DNA of 64,000 bases from Ceratothoa steindachneri. Its lineage: Eukaryota; Arthropoda; Malacostraca; Isopoda; Cymothoidae. The stretch covers positions 69,589,920 to 69,653,919 of the forward strand of contig OZ018323.1 of NCBI GenBank assembly GCA_963969495.1. Reading direction: 5' to 3'. The position numbers and the translations under genes are program-made. Position 1 is the first letter of the stretch, and every line of letters begins with the position of its first letter. Below, in pieces: positions 34,550-48,252 of the stretch. The notes under the pieces are model-generated. The model was not told the DNA's origin and ran no database searches. It saw only the letters and a program-made list of their open reading frames with translations.

Positions 34550-36620
34550 ATATCCAGAAAGACTGATTGCATTATACTATCGCTATTTGTCCTCACCTAA
34601 CGTACATAGGAACTCCAAGGCTACTCAACCACTCAGTACCGCGACCTAAACAAAGCCTACACATGTTTTGCCAACATACTCTTAACAACATTATTTATTA
34701 TTGCTTAAAACTAAAAAGCAAAAGTCATCGAGCACATCTCCGCAACAAAGTTTGCAAGAATAGATCTGTAAAAAAAGTGGTGGGATAGAAGAAGTGAAAA
34801 TGTGCGAAAGTTATATACTTTTATATTCACCTACAGGCATGGTTATGGACCCCCCCCCCCACCTCGTCTTGATGCAGCTACAGCATGGTTACCCTTGCGA
34901 CACCCGACATCTCTTGCAGGGTTCTCCACAGCAAGTAATTAACATAAGTCTAGTGTAAATTTAACACCTTTTCATCTTGAACTTCTCCCTGGAAATCAGA
35001 CCACTCACAAACAGCAGGGACAATCTATGGAAACAACCCTGGCACTCAAATAACACAGCCAATATTAAAAATATAACATGCAACATTCAAGCACTGGTTC
35101 AACAACAACAAACCGATACTGGCAAGTCTTCACAGACAGTTTAAAATACAAAATCTACAGCATAACTAGAAAACTATCAAGAAACTTGCTAACTCTAATT
35201 ACAAGAATAAGGAATGCCCGAAGCCATCTATTCGAATGCAGAGTCAACTTTATTAAACAACCAAATGACCTCTTACAAAACTACGCAAAAACTAGTAACA
35301 GAGCAATTGAGCTCGCACAAGCAACTACACGTAATTGCAATACATACATGCCCACCCAATTCACCCCAGAAATGGTATCATAAGCTTTACGACTGGACAA
35401 ATTCTCCCCATTTCCCTGGCCAAGAGAAAATATCATACATTCACCTAAAACACCTTGATCTAAGAAGCATCGACCTTGTCATGGAGGGAGTTGAGTTGAG
35501 TCATTTTCATAAGCAAGTCATTCTTATTTTCATTGGGTATTATCATTGCCTCTGTCAGGTCCAAATAAGGTTAATTTTATTCTCGGGACTTTTCCTATTG
35601 GAAGGCTTTGACCATATTACGAGTACATGTTAGTTGATTATTGGGATGAATAGGCCGAAATAAAGCCTCTCTTTTCGAGTGTTATTGTAAGGATAAGCTC
35701 AAAGTTTGTGGTTTACCGTGAGGCGGGGAAGAGAGAGAGTATAGGCTCCGCCTTGCACCAGGGGGATAATGAAATTACCCTGAGCCAATCAATGGATATT
35801 GGGAGCCCCTATTGGGTCGAATTGAGCAAGGGGTGGGCTTGATCCTACTCAGCCTTGGACCGGGAACGTTCTTTGGAAAACTTTTGAAAAGTTCGGAACT
35901 TGGAAATTCACCGTCCTTAAGAAAGATCTCTCTTCTCTAAGTCAACGCCTCCACATCCACCCAGAGCCTTATGCCCCTCCATCGAAAATGTGAATGAGTT
36001 TTGTATTACTCAGAGTGTAGTGTTTTGCAAGGTGAACAGGGACTACAGTAAGCAGTCTCTTCAATTGTTAATTGTATTATTTAGGTACGTAGATATAGCA
36101 ACGTCAAATTTTGCTTCTTTAAATATTTGTCTTTCTTGAACTATTTTCTTTCTTAAACTATTTGTCTGTCTGAAAGTCTTGACTTTCTTTCATAGTAAAT
36201 TTATTGTTTTACCGAAAGTTTTTCAATTGCTCGTCAGACACGGCAAAGTAAACAAGCGGGACTAATCCTTTGGGCCACTTTCGAGAGAATTAAGCTTTCA
36301 CCCGTAAAACAGCTGGTCTGATCAAGAGTGAGTTACAATGAAGGACTCAGGTAGGAGAGTGAAACGTTCACTGGGGCCCCTTGAGGAATCTATCTTAGTC
36401 GCCCCAATACTAAAATTTCCTCACATAAATCTCCAGCCACTCTGTCTCCCATAACTCAATTCCAAACTAACTACAAATTTCCCATTATACCACCTTCTCC
36501 CTACTCTGCACCCTTGCAAAAATCATGGAATACGTTTATTACTAAGCCATTACAAATTATTCATCACACTCGATGCTTCCCAACATAGATTTCACCAAGA
36601 GGAAAAGAAACCTTCAACCA
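34550..36620 (+). pseudogene. Possible degraded LINE fragment
   Basis: Weak evidence only. Around 36390-36560 short frames read 'APILKFPH', then 'PIIPPSPYSAP' and 'KIMEYVYY', in the order of the P-I-L-K ... Y-R-P-I ... K-I-M-E motifs that open many LINE reverse transcriptases. Upstream, 'WKSDHSQTAG' near 35000 could be the SDH motif of an APE endonuclease. An uninterrupted 101-codon frame (35078-35383), beginning 'MQHSSTGSTTTNRYW', lies between but is not recognisable. No catalytic YADD is seen. The segment 35690-36330 is GC-richer and unassigned. Confidence 0.3.
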
Positions 36621-37085
36621 GCTCATACCACCCCGCAAAACAATAATAATGATAACATTAAACATAATTAGAATAATAATAGACAATAATAGCAATAATT
36701 GAGATAAACAAGACAATAGTAGACATAAGCAAGACAATAATGACATTATTATAAATAGCAGGGCAATAATAAAAATATACAAGACAATGATGGCAATAAT
36801 ATACATAAGCAGGACAATAATGACAATAATAGACATAAGCAAAACAAAAGTGGAAATTGTAGACAGGAACATGACAAAATGAAAATAATAGAGATAAGGG
36901 AGACAATAATGGCAATAAAAGACAGGCAAGACAATAATGGCAATAATAAACATATACAGGGTGATAATGACAATAATAGACATAAGCAAGGCAACAATAG
37001 AAATAAAGGGGCATAGACAAACAATACAATAAGTACAATAATAGGCACAAGCAAGACATTAATGGCAACAATAAACAGAAAGAAA
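36600..37085. repeat. Degenerate tandem repeat rich in 'gacaataatggcaataata'
   Basis: Units of about 30-36 bases combining 'agacaataatgacaataat' and 'agacataagcaag'. All three frames of one strand stay open for 100-140 codons only because the repeat lacks stop words there. Confidence 0.88.
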
Positions 37086-37304
37086 CTTCAGCACAGTAGA
37101 CGGATCCTCATTAATAAAATACTATGCCCCATTTTTACTCCGTAGAGACCCGTACCCTCTCACACCCCTTTCAGTTTCCCCTCCATGGTATTCCTTCCTC
37201 AACTTCCCATCACACTCTACAGCTATACCGATAAAATCTACTTCCTCGCCCTAAGCAGATTGTACTCTACTGGTGGACCCGCTGTGCTCACCCCTGTATT
37301 CGGG

Positions 37305-37630
37305 TGGGTAGATCTTACACTTCTCACCACACACATAGCCAATTGCAACACTGCTTTCTTTCCTCTCCCGTCTTCACAGCACAACACACACACACTCTCT
37401 TTTCCAAGGAATCCTGCCGATGGGTATCTATATTCACATACCTCTGATGCGGAACAGGTTCCTCTGCCCCGGGGTGACGAAGGTTCCACATGAACGCTGT
37501 TTGGTGTCAAGACATAATAATTCCTGCTACCTATCCCTAAAGAGGACCAGCTCCTGGTGTCTTCGGGCCGACCAGCGATTGTCATACTGACCTTTATGTA
37601 GATTTCATTATCCGGTCCGAGATCCTCCTG
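37305..37630 (+). mobile_element. SINE-like repeat, copy 1 (body)
   Basis: It shares with 38131-38435 the words 'gatcttacacttctc', 'aacactgctttctttcctct', 'ttccaaggaatc', 'tgccgatgggtatctatat', 'acgctgtttggt' and 'ccagcgattgtcata' in the same order and spacing. Identity is roughly 75-80% by eye. A 30-base CA-rich insertion lies near 37378-37400. The head upstream does not resemble the tRNA-like head of copy 2. Confidence 0.78.
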
Positions 37631-38034
37631 GATAAAGGAAGGATTAGCGTCGACTAACTAACTACCGTCTCATCTTCAAAATCCTCTTTTACCTTCTTCA
37701 GAAGCCATAAACTGGAGTACGACAAACATCCTGCAGCATCGTTCCAACTACCTATGTCCCTTAAACCACCTACGGGCCCCATTGTCACACCGGGCACAGG
37801 ACTAACTTTGCCGACAAACACCCTTCGAGGACTCTTAGGTACCACTCGTGAGTATCATATTCGGGCAATCCCTCCCCCCCCCAAAAAAAAAATCATTGTT
37901 CAGTTACAAGCCCTACTCCGGCCCCTCCCTCGTCTATGCCTCTACAGTTCAGACACTCCAATATCGATTCCGCTCACCTCAACACAGGACAAAGCACAGC
38001 ACTCCACCTCACCAGGCAATGCACCACTTGCACT

Positions 38035-38435
38035 CAGATCTCTCGCTAGCTGAGTGGACGCAGTGCTAGTCTTCTACCGTCGCGGTACGGAGTTCGATCT
38101 CTCGGCATGAGCGGACGCGCTGTACTACTGGGGGATCTTACACTTCTCATAACACACAGAGCCAATTACAACACTGCTTTCTTTCCTCTCCTGTCTTTGT
38201 TCCAAGGAATCTTGCCGATGGGTATCTATATCCACATACTTCTGACGTGAAACAAGTCCCCTTGCACCTGGGGCAAGGAAACTTCCTACCCGTACGCTGT
38301 TTGGTATCAAAGACTATACTCCCTCGCACCTCTACCCAAAGAAGACCCACCCCTGATGTCCCTGGGCTCACCAGCGATTGTCATATTAACCTTTATGTCT
38401 ATTTCATTATTATCTGGTCAGGATCCAACATGGTC
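38035..38435 (+). mobile_element. SINE-like repeat, copy 2, with tRNA-like head
   Basis: 38046-38101 resembles a split polymerase III promoter: 'tagctgagtgg' (A-box like) and 'gagttcgatct' (B-box like) about 45 bases apart. The body to about 38435 matches copy 1 and ends in 'ttatgtctatttcattatta'. A tRNA-derived SINE of about 400 bp is the simplest reading. The family is not one I can name. Confidence 0.7.
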
Positions 38436-38449
38436 AAGGCCGGATGGAA

Positions 38450-38590
38450 AACTATTACTGATACTACCACTACTACTACTACTGCTTTTCCACTACTACT
38501 ACTGCTTTTCCACTACTACTACTACTACTACTACTACTATTACTACTACTACCACTACTACTATTACTACTACTGCTACTACTACTTCCC
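38450..38590. repeat. (ACT)n microsatellite
   Basis: Nearly pure (CTA)n with 'gcttttcca' interruptions. Confidence 0.95.
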
Positions 38591-38899
38591 TTACAAAGGC
38601 TCCACCCATAAAAATATCTTAACCTGAGCGTCGTGACCCACTTGGCCGTGTCAGTTAAAAGGCCACGAAAAGGATCACTCTTTATTTAAGGCCGCTTCAA
38701 CCAAGGATTTCGCAAAGGATCAAAAGTGTGGGCCGATCCGATCTCGGAGGGAAGATTATTTGACAACCAAACTCCACTGATTGGGAATGGGTGGGCATTG
38801 CTTTGGCCACGTAGGGTTGCCTGAACCCTGTAGCTGGTTAGTGAAGAACGCGAGACTTGCCTCCACTTTCCAACCGCAACGAGGGCCGCTGCCTCCGGT

Positions 38900-38965
38900 C
38901 CATTGAGGCTTGCCAGTAATTGTCATTCTGATTTTATGTGCATTTTCTCCTCATTTTCCCGCCGC
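38900..38965 (+). mobile_element. SINE-like repeat, copy 3 (3' end fragment)
   Basis: 'ggcttgccagtaattgtcat' followed by 'tctgattttatgtgcatttt' matches the 3' end of copies 1 and 2. Like them it stops at 'tcattttcc'-type sequence. Confidence 0.6.
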
Positions 38966-39054
38966 TCATCCACGATCGAAACGAGGAAATGAATTAAATC
39001 GCATTTATTCGAAACAAAATCATAGAAAGGTCTGAATATATTAATTTCTATTCA

Positions 39055-40480
39055 TTTGTTTCATATTCTCATGCCTCTTCCTTCCTTAAGTCATTCGTTC
39101 CTTCCATAATTCCTTCCGTAATTCCTTATCCTCCCTTCCTTCTTCCAAATTTCTTCCTTCCTTCCTTTATCATTTCTTCTTCCTTAATTCCTTCCTTATT
39201 TCATTCATTCATTCATTTTTTACTTCCTTCCTTTTTCATTCCTTCTTTTATCTCTTCCTCCCGTCCTTCTTTCCTTTTTCCTTCCATCCTTATTTCATTC
39301 ATTCATTCTTTCCTTGCTTCCTTTTTTCCTTCTTTTCTTTCTTTCTTCTTTCCTTCTATTAATTCCTTCCTACCTTCCTTAATTCCGTTTCATTCATTCC
39401 TTCTTTTTTTCTTTCCTTCCTTCCTTATTTCCTTCCTTTCTTCTTCTTAAATCCTTCCTTCCTTCCTTCTTTCTTACTTCTTTATTTCCTTCCTTTCTTA
39501 TTACTTCCTTCCTTCCCTTATTCCTTCTCCCTTACTTCGTTCCTTCTTCCTTAATTCTTTCCTCTCTTCCTTAATTCCTTCCTTCCTTTCATCCTTCCTT
39601 ACTTTCTTACTTACTTCTTTCCTTCTTCCCTTCTTTCTTTCCTTCCGTCCTTCCTTCTTTCCTGCTTTCCTTCCTTCCTTAGACCCTTACTTCCCTTTTC
39701 CTTCCTTCTTTCCTTTCTTTATTCCTTCTTTCCTTCCTTCTTCCTTCCTTATTTCCTTCCCTCGTTCATTCTTCCTTAATTCATTACTTTCTTCCTCCTT
39801 CCTTAATTCCTTCATTCCTCCTTCCTTGCACCCATCCTTCCTTTTACCTTCTTTCTTTTCTTCGTTCCTTCTTTCTATCCTTCCTTTCTTCCTTCCTTCA
39901 TTCTTCTTTCCTTCATTATTCCTTCCTTCGTTTCTTCATTCTTCCTTGCTTCCTTCCTTACACTTTTCCTTTTTCCTTCTTTCTTTCCTTCGTCCCTTCT
40001 TCCTTAATTCCTTCCTTCCTTCTTCCTAAATTACTTCCTTCCTTTCTTTCTTATTCTTTAGTTATTTCCTTATTTCCTTCCTTCTTCCTTTCTTCTTCTT
40101 TAATTCCTTCCTTCCTTTTTCTTCTTCCTTATTTCCTTCCTTATTGATTTCCTTATTTCTTTCTTTCCATCCTTCCTTCCTTACATCATTCCTTCTTTTT
40201 CCTCCCTTCTTTCCTTCCTTCCTTATTCCTTAATTATTTCCTTATTTCCTTCCTCCTTTCTTTTCTTCCTTCTTTATTTCCATCCTTCTTTCTTTCTTTC
40301 CTTCCTTCCTTCCTTCCTTCCTTCCTTTTATCCTTCCTTCCATCCTTCCTTACTCCTTTTATTCTTCCTTCCTTCATTCTTCCTTCCTTCTTCTTTAATT
40401 CTTTCCTTTCCTCCTTCTTTCCTTCCTAATTAATTAATTCATTCTTTGCTTCCTTCCTTTTTGTCTCTCTTTCTTTCTTT
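39055..40480. repeat. 1.4-kb imperfect (CCTT)n pyrimidine tract
   Basis: Almost all C and T on the plus strand: 'ccttccttccttccttcc' mixed with 'ttctttcttt' and short 'taattcc' interruptions. No gene. Open frames here encode only Leu/Ser/Phe/Pro runs. Confidence 0.97.
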
Positions 40481-41323
40481 CTTGATTGAATCCGACGGAT
40501 TTTGCTGGTCTGCATTCCATAATTCTTTTTCTTTGATTCTTAGTTTCTTTTTCTTTTTAAATAATTGGTCCTTTCCTCTTAAAATAAAGAGCTCTCTTCG
40601 CCCCATCGAAAATGAGTCCTTTTAAAATTAATCAGTCATTATATTTTTTTTTACAAAAGACAGACATTTACCTCCAAACCGATTTTCCTTTTAACAAAAC
40701 ACAGGTGGACAATTCAAAAGCAGGAGGGGAAAGTTACTTAAAAGAATTCTTCGAAGCCGAGATCACATATTAAAGCTGAGTATGCTATGCGTTGGCCTAC
40801 TTAAGCCTACCTAAGCCTATCACGGAATCCTTTCTAAATAAGCCTAGAAAGCGCCTGAGTAACGTTTGATTTATTGTTTTAAAACCGGTAATTGTTCAGC
40901 GGGGTTTTATCTCCCATTATTATAGGCCTTTTTAAAAAACACCAGGGGAAGGAAGTAAGAGGCGCGCAGCTTTCCTTCAAGTGCGAATATTCAGCGACAC
41001 AAAATAACAAAAAAATAATTCAGCAAAGTTTAAAAATAAATAAATATAAAGATACTGTTTTACCAGTGATCTTTTTCTGTTTTCTACTATTAATATATGC
41101 CCCTCCCCCCTATCATTTCACCCTGCGACTCTCTGGCATCCCTTCCCCTCCTTATTATCTCCAATATGATATGAGCATTATTTATCGTCAATTATGTAAA
41201 ATACAGCCAAAACATACACTTAAATCAAAATATACACCCTAAATTCATGCATTCATATCGTCGTCAGTAGTGTCGTGCATTAAATGGGTTAAGTGAATAA
41301 TACGTGAAAGATAAATGAATTAC

Positions 41324-41325
<2 letters not shown>
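40481..41325. other. Unassigned sequence
   Basis: A 116-codon plus-strand frame (40892-41242) is open but unrecognised. No other signal. Confidence 0.35.

Positions 41326-41365
<40 letters not shown>
41326..41365. repeat. (AT)n microsatellite
   Basis: Forty bases of alternating AT. Confidence 0.95.
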
Positions 41366-41366
<1 letters not shown>

Positions 41367-41574
41367 CAGACAGAGTGAACAAGAAAAACTAAATTTCTAC
41401 TACTACCTACATTTTTTTTCTTCCTCTTATTATTAATACTTTATTTGTCTTCGTAACGAAGAAAGGTGGAAATAATGCACTCGTTAACAGTTACCCTAGA
41501 AGTAAAGGACGAAGAAAAAACGATAGGATAATTGAATAATTAATGAAGTTTTACATATAAAGTTTTTTTTTTCT

Positions 41575-42060
41575 CAGATGAAGTCTGCTTTTGGCATGGA
41601 TAGGGCTCGAGCGAGATCTGGTATTGGCGTGGAGAAATCGCTAGGAAATTTCTCATGTTGAGTGTTGGTTGACAAGACTGTTTCCGTTGTTTTCTTTAAC
41701 CCATTGCCATTTTCCCTTTAAGGCCCTGGTAAGGGTAAAATTTTATATATTATGGGTAGTGGCCATAAATACTTTATTGTGGATTTGAACCTCTGTCGAT
41801 ATCTGATATTGCAATGGAAAAGTCGTCAGGCTATGTCTGGTAAGTTTGTTGAAATCCCATTAGGACAGCTTTCGTATTACTATGGTTAAGAGGTCACTCG
41901 TGGTTTGGTATTGCCTAGAAGATGACATCAATAAAAATTTAGTATTACCATAAAAAGATCGTCGATGAGGTCTCGATCGAGGTCTTGTTTTGCTCTGGAG
42001 AGATCTCTAGATAAGTTCTGGTGTCGTGACTGTTGCTTGAAAGGGCTGTTCAGACTGCTT
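41575..42060 (-). repeat. Degenerate ~33-bp satellite, inverted orientation
   Basis: 'gatctggtattggcgtggag', 'ggtattgcctagaagatgac' and 'gaggtctcgatcgaggtctt' are the reverse complement of the unit that fills 42570-46900. An ~80-base motif ending 'ctttattg' occurs at about 41700-41780 and again at about 42065-42145. Confidence 0.65.
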
Positions 42061-44029
42061 CTCTTAATCCAAGATCATTTGGTGTCAAATATACTGAAAA
42101 GGAAAAATGTAATAGATTATGTATAGTGATCTAAAACTGCTTTATTGATCTATAATTTGTTTGATTTGTAGAGCCACTGGGGATGGACCATCACATGTTG
42201 CCATAACTAAGACTATAGAAGTAAAAGAAGAAAAAATGCACGATGGGTAGATGAGAGAATGAGACGCATTTCTTCGTATTTTTTATTCACAGTCACTTCT
42301 GAAACTCATCTCCCTATAAAATATTTCCAAAGTATTGAGTCTCATTTCCTCATCTTAACACTGAATGAAAAGCTGTTCATATTGTCAAACTTTACCTTCC
42401 TTGCTAATTATTTGAGGAGGCTTTTTTTTTTTTTACTTCTAGTCTTACTTAAGGCAACACGGGATGGTCGATCTCCATTAGCAGACAAAATGAACCAAAA
42501 TACAAGAGCAATAAAGTAGTTTTGGACCATTGCCCATAATATACATATACCACTTACCCCTGACAATGGTCTTTGATTAAGGAAAGCAACCGTAAGAGCC
42601 CTTTCAAACAATACTCAAGACACCAGAACTCATCTGGCGATCTTTCCGGGAGAATACAAGAACTCACTCGAGACCAGTCCAAGGCAAAAGCCAACCTCAT
42701 CTGATGAACTTGCCATGGTAAGACCAGATCTCGTCTGATGGACTCTTCAAGGTGATATCAGATCTGAAGATTTTTTCATTGCAATACCAAATAGGTATAG
42801 CCAAGCGTCCTCTCCATTAAAAATTCTAGCCCGCACTAACGACTTTACTGTAGCAATACGACAACTCGCCTGATACCTCTTCCTGATAATACCAGACTTT
42901 CCCTGCCGACCTCTCTTCAGCTGGCGAGATCTCCACGGATAAACCAAACCTCTTGTCCATGGTGATATCATGGTAATAACAGATCTTGCCTAAGGACCTC
43001 TCCTTGGTGATGATAGACCTCACCTGACGGCATCTCAATATCAATACTAAACCGCTTCTGAAGACATTTGAAAGGCAATATCACATTTTGAGTGAGGAGT
43101 TCTCTTTTGCAATACCAATGTTTTCCTGAGGATCTCTCCCAGAGAATACCAACCTTCAGATGACGACCTCTCTACAGTAGTAGCATTAGACCTCACGCGA
43201 CGATCTATCCTTAGCAAAATCAGAACACGAGTGAAAACCTCCCAATAGTATTGCCATACTTTGTACGACGACCTCTTGTATGACAATAAAAGAACTTGCC
43301 TGAGGACCTCTTCATGCCAATACCATATATGATCACACGATTTCTCCATGCCAATACCAGATCCGACTAGATAATCTCTCATTGGAATAACAAGTGCGTG
43401 CACGACCTCTCCATACCAATACCAGAACTCACCTACAGCACTTTCCTTTAAAATACCAAATCTCACCTATCTAGATCTCCCCGGCAATGCCATGCCTTGT
43501 CTGACGCCCTCTCCATGGTTATACCAAACGTAGCTTCAAAAGTTCTTCATAACAATACTAAGCTCACCTGATGACTTTCCCATGGTAATACTAAGCCTAG
43601 CCTCACACCCTGCCCATACCAATACAAGGCCTCTCAATAGCAATACCATACTTATACTTTACATAATGACTTCTGTCAACTCCCGGGCTCTCCCGATGAA
43701 CTTTCTATGGAAATAACAAACCTCACTTAACGATCTCTCCATGGCAATGACAGACCTGGAATAGCGACCCCTTCATACAACTAGATCTCGATTGAGGTTC
43801 TCTTCGTTGCAATACTAGAATCCATCATAAGACCTTGTTTGACGACCTCCCCATGGCAATAGAACCCTCGCTGAAGACCTCTTCATGGTAATACCAAACC
43901 TCACTTGTGGACATCTCTATGGTAATGCCAGACCTCGACTGAGAAACCCTCCATGAAAATGCCAGAAGGCGCCAGATGACTTTCCCATGATTATAGCATA
44001 CTTCGATGCTGATCTCTCCTTAGTTCCCA

Positions 44030-44730
44030 GCTTATTTTGGAGTTTCATTTGAGCTCAGCTACATCCTCAATTTCTCACAGAATTAGTTTACTGCAAAAAG
44101 GCTACCAAATATATTCTACTGATGATATCGCTTGAAATTGTTTCTATTCTTTTATATATTGATTGTCCCATTTCGAGTGTTGTAACTGTATCTGACTGTC
44201 TGCATCAGAATCCAACAATAAAACTCTTTGAAAGAACTTTCAGGCAGATTAATTTTTTTCCTTCCTGATATTGAGATAAATCTTCGACATCGTCGTTTCG
44301 TAGGATCACTGACGTATTTCTTTAGAATTACATTTAAGTCAATCATCCGCCTAACCGTCTGCTGCTTACCCATCCACAGCCAGCACGTATTGCTATATAA
44401 TCAATTGGATTGAATGACCGTTCCCTTTCTGTTTATATGTTTGACACGTCACAGTTTTCTTGATATTTCTTTCTTGCATCTCTTAGATGGTGAACTATGT
44501 ACTCTCTCAATGATGCAATTAACTCTTCCAATTGTGTGATTAAAAAAGCAAAAACAACGAGTGGAATGCTTTACTTTTCACTTAACTTATATCTTCTCAA
44601 TTCCTTACGTTCTCAATCTAATTCGCACACTGGGCTCTTCTTGGCTTATATATAGCCTTTGTGCTTTTAGTTAGTTGCCTTCAGTGTTTTTTATAATAAT
44701 AAAAAATACTAATAAATAAATTACTAGACC
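44030..44730. other. Non-repeat insertion in the satellite array
   Basis: About 700 bases unlike the array. The 3' end is 'ataataataaaaaatactaa' + 'taaataaattact', an A-rich tail that suggests a retroposed sequence on the plus strand. No coding match. Confidence 0.5.
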
Positions 44731-45869
44731 TCTCATGACTACCTATCAATGGGAAGACAGGGGCACGTGTGAAAACCTCTTTATGGCAAAGCCATACTTT
44801 CTAAATCGATCTATTTTATGGGAACGCAAGTCCTTACGTGATAACCTCTCCAAGGCAACACTAGGCCTAGCCAGACACCATCTCCATGACAGTACTAGAT
44901 CTCGACTAAGAACATGTTCATTGCACTTCCCGACTTAGTCTGAGGACCTCTCCATTTCAATAATATCCTTCCGTTTATGAAATTTCCTCAGACTTCATCA
45001 CCTGAGGACATCTCCATATAAATACCATACAGCCGTTTACGAACTGTTTATTGCAATACCACAGACCTCGCCTGACGAACTCTATACAAGGACACATCTA
45101 ATCCTACGAAATCTCCATAATAATAGTATGTGACCTAAGGACCTCTTCGCATCAATACCTGACCTTGCTTGAGGAACTCATTTTAGCAATGCCAGGAATC
45201 TGGTGAAAATATCTCGCCGGCAATGCCAAACCTTGTCTGAGACTCTCAATAACAATGCATGAACTTGCCTTTTGACCTCAACATGACAATGTCAGATCTC
45301 GAGTGACGAACCCTCACAATACCAACTTTAAACTGAGAGCCTCTGCATGGCCATACCAGATCCTGCCAAATGAACTCACTACGGCAGTACCAGCCCTTGA
45401 TTGACAGGATCTCCGTGGCAATACCAGACCGCACCTGAGGACCTTTATATGGTAGCGCCAAACCTCACCTACCGATATGTCCATGGCATTACTCGTTCTT
45501 GGCTTAAGACCTCTCCATGCCGATACCGAACATCGTGCCCACAGGCTATCTATGTAGACACTATACATCGTCTGAGTAACTCTCTATGGCGATACTGAAC
45601 ATCGCGCCCACGATCTATCTATGGCAACATGCACCTAGTCCGATGACCTCTCCAGGGTGACAACGGAACTCTCCTGTCGTCATCTAATGGTGATAGCGCA
45701 TTTCGAATGAGAACCTCTCTATTGCAATACCAGACTTTGCCTCAGGACTGAGGGCTTCCCTCTAGCAATGCCATACTTCGGACGATGACTTATATTGTAA
45801 TACTATAGAATTCACAAGACATTGCCATACTTCTCAAGACGACCTATTGTATGGTAATACAAGAACCGT

Positions 45870-46640
45870 TCATTGACCTGATTTCGCTGGACGAGTTGCA
45901 CTCCTCTCTCGTTTGTTTGGCCGACACCTCCCTTAGTCCATATGATACACAATACCCACACCAAGCTTCAACAACTAAGTGAACAATAATTGGACTTTCC
46001 GTTAGCTTTGTCTAACAGGACCTGGTCGAATTTTATCTTCCTAAATTCCTGACGGATAGCTACCGTGCTTGCTTTTCGAATGCCGAGGAGAGCTCATGCC
46101 ACTCCAGTCGGTCTTAAGCTGATTTTTCTAAATTCCTGCTTGCGCGGGTTGAATGAAATTATAGTTAGACTGTTAATAAGGTTAGTTTGTTTCGTAACAG
46201 TTGGGGTCACGTGTCCTAAGCACAGTTTGGGTTCTGTAAGATCAACTCTAAGTCGGATTTTCTGTTCCGGTTGTGGAGAGCTATCTGCGAGGCTTTCCTC
46301 CGAATGCAGCATCTCGCTACGCTATCTTTCGATTTGGAGATCTGTGATATCGTGTCGCGACATCCTATCATCCAGACACTTCAGTCTTTGAAGCGACGAT
46401 CACGATTTTTCTGTGAGTTCTTACTAGATAGTCGATTCCACCTTAGCCAGATGGGGGTGGACGAAGGAGAGGGGGCACCTGAGTATGTCACTTAATTTTT
46501 TTCTCATCTTATGTTAATGATTGTTGCGATTATTTCTGTTGATGTTTGTTTTTTTTATTTTTATAGTCATTTATTGTTAATTTAATCTACTATATTTTTT
46601 TTTGTTTTACGGCAGCCGTTTCTTGGTCAGTGAACGTCAC
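45870..46640. other. Second non-repeat insertion in the satellite array
   Basis: About 770 bases with more GC and a plus-strand frame of 108 codons (46065-46391), not recognised. The right part is T-rich. The array resumes near 46690. It could be an unidentified transposon fragment. Confidence 0.45.
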
Positions 46641-46900
46641 AAGATCTGTCTAGATTAAAAAACAAACGTTCTCTACACCATAATACCCGATCTCATCACG
46701 CTAACGATCTATCCACGTCAATAGCAGACCTCACCTGACGATCTCATATTGTTAGTACCTGACCTCGATAGACGACCTCTAGCTACGGGAATACCTTAGC
46801 TTGCCGGATAACATTACCACAAAAATAAAATTACTTTACTGGTGAGTCGTCCACGGCAATATCAGCTCTGACCTGACGCATTCGGTGATCTTTTCCTTGT

Positions 46901-47451
<551 letters not shown>

Positions 47452-47652
47452 AGAGTTGGAAAAGAGAGAGTTAGAGAACGAGTGTGTGTGGTATGAGAGA
47501 TTTATGTTATGTTACTTAGAATTAAATGAAAATCCGCATAGCCGTATAACCACTTGACCATGTTGGGGACTGAAGGGCTCGCAATTTTCTAGATATCAGC
47601 TGCAGCATAATTGCCTATTATATACCTTAACACCTTACGCTCTCTCGGTAGA

Positions 47653-47653
47653 C

Positions 47654-47686
<33 letters not shown>

Positions 47687-47690
47687 CAAA
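47653..47690. repeat. (GA)n microsatellite
   Basis: 'gagagaaagagagagagaga' and continuation. Confidence 0.95.
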
Positions 47691-48252
47691 ATTTGCTGAG
47701 AGTATAAATGCGCCGTTTTGAAAGTCATCGGCAATCACACACCGATTGCTTCCAACCTTCCTTCGGACCATTTATTCGAGCCCGCCTCCGCCGCCGCCGC
47801 TCCTTTATGGCCAATAACGGGTTTAGACACCTTCAATTCTGCGCCCTTTTTTTCGGCTCTTCACGTCGCGTTTATAAATTTAGAATGAAATGGTTTACGC
47901 CTAAATACCAAATGTATCCCACCCAACTATTTCACCCTTGTGGAATTGACACCCCACTAAGAACGTGTGGGGACCAGTTGATAAACACCAATACTTACTG
48001 GTACTTATTTTAGCTTCGTGACTTTTTCTTGTGATTCTTCTGAGAGGGCGTTAGTTTTCAATGCGCCGTCGCTGTCCTTTAGTGTACGTACGGCTGAATG
48101 TATGTCATCAAATGCGTTTTTCGGTATGTGTAACTTCCTAGGGGTCCATTTTCAAACCCGTGTTCATGAGAAAGGAGTTTATTTATGCGAAGAAATTAGT
48201 GGAAGCGAGAATATCTCGAGTGAAGCTTTTTAAAAAAAAGCCGTACGAAAAG

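Larger units (their letters stand above)
42570..46900 (+). repeat. Degenerate ~33-bp satellite array, ~4.3 kb
   Basis: The consensus is close to 'gacctctccatggcaatacc' + 'agacctcgcctgac', repeated more than 100 times with heavy divergence. Two non-repeat insertions interrupt it (44030-44730 and 45870-46640). Several minus-strand frames of 70-140 codons in it are chance products of the repeat. Confidence 0.88.

Noticed and set aside
36564..37071. Three overlapping minus-strand frames resembling hydrophobic proteins
   Set aside because: All arise from the 'gacaataat' repeat; the bias to Leu/Ile/Cys follows from the unit.
39826..40029. Leu/Ser/Phe/Pro-rich frame, possible membrane protein
   Set aside because: Translation of the (CCTT)n tract; no unique sequence.
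42747..43466. Minus-strand frames of 72-139 codons as genes
   Set aside because: They lie wholly in the ~33-bp degenerate satellite and repeat its translation.
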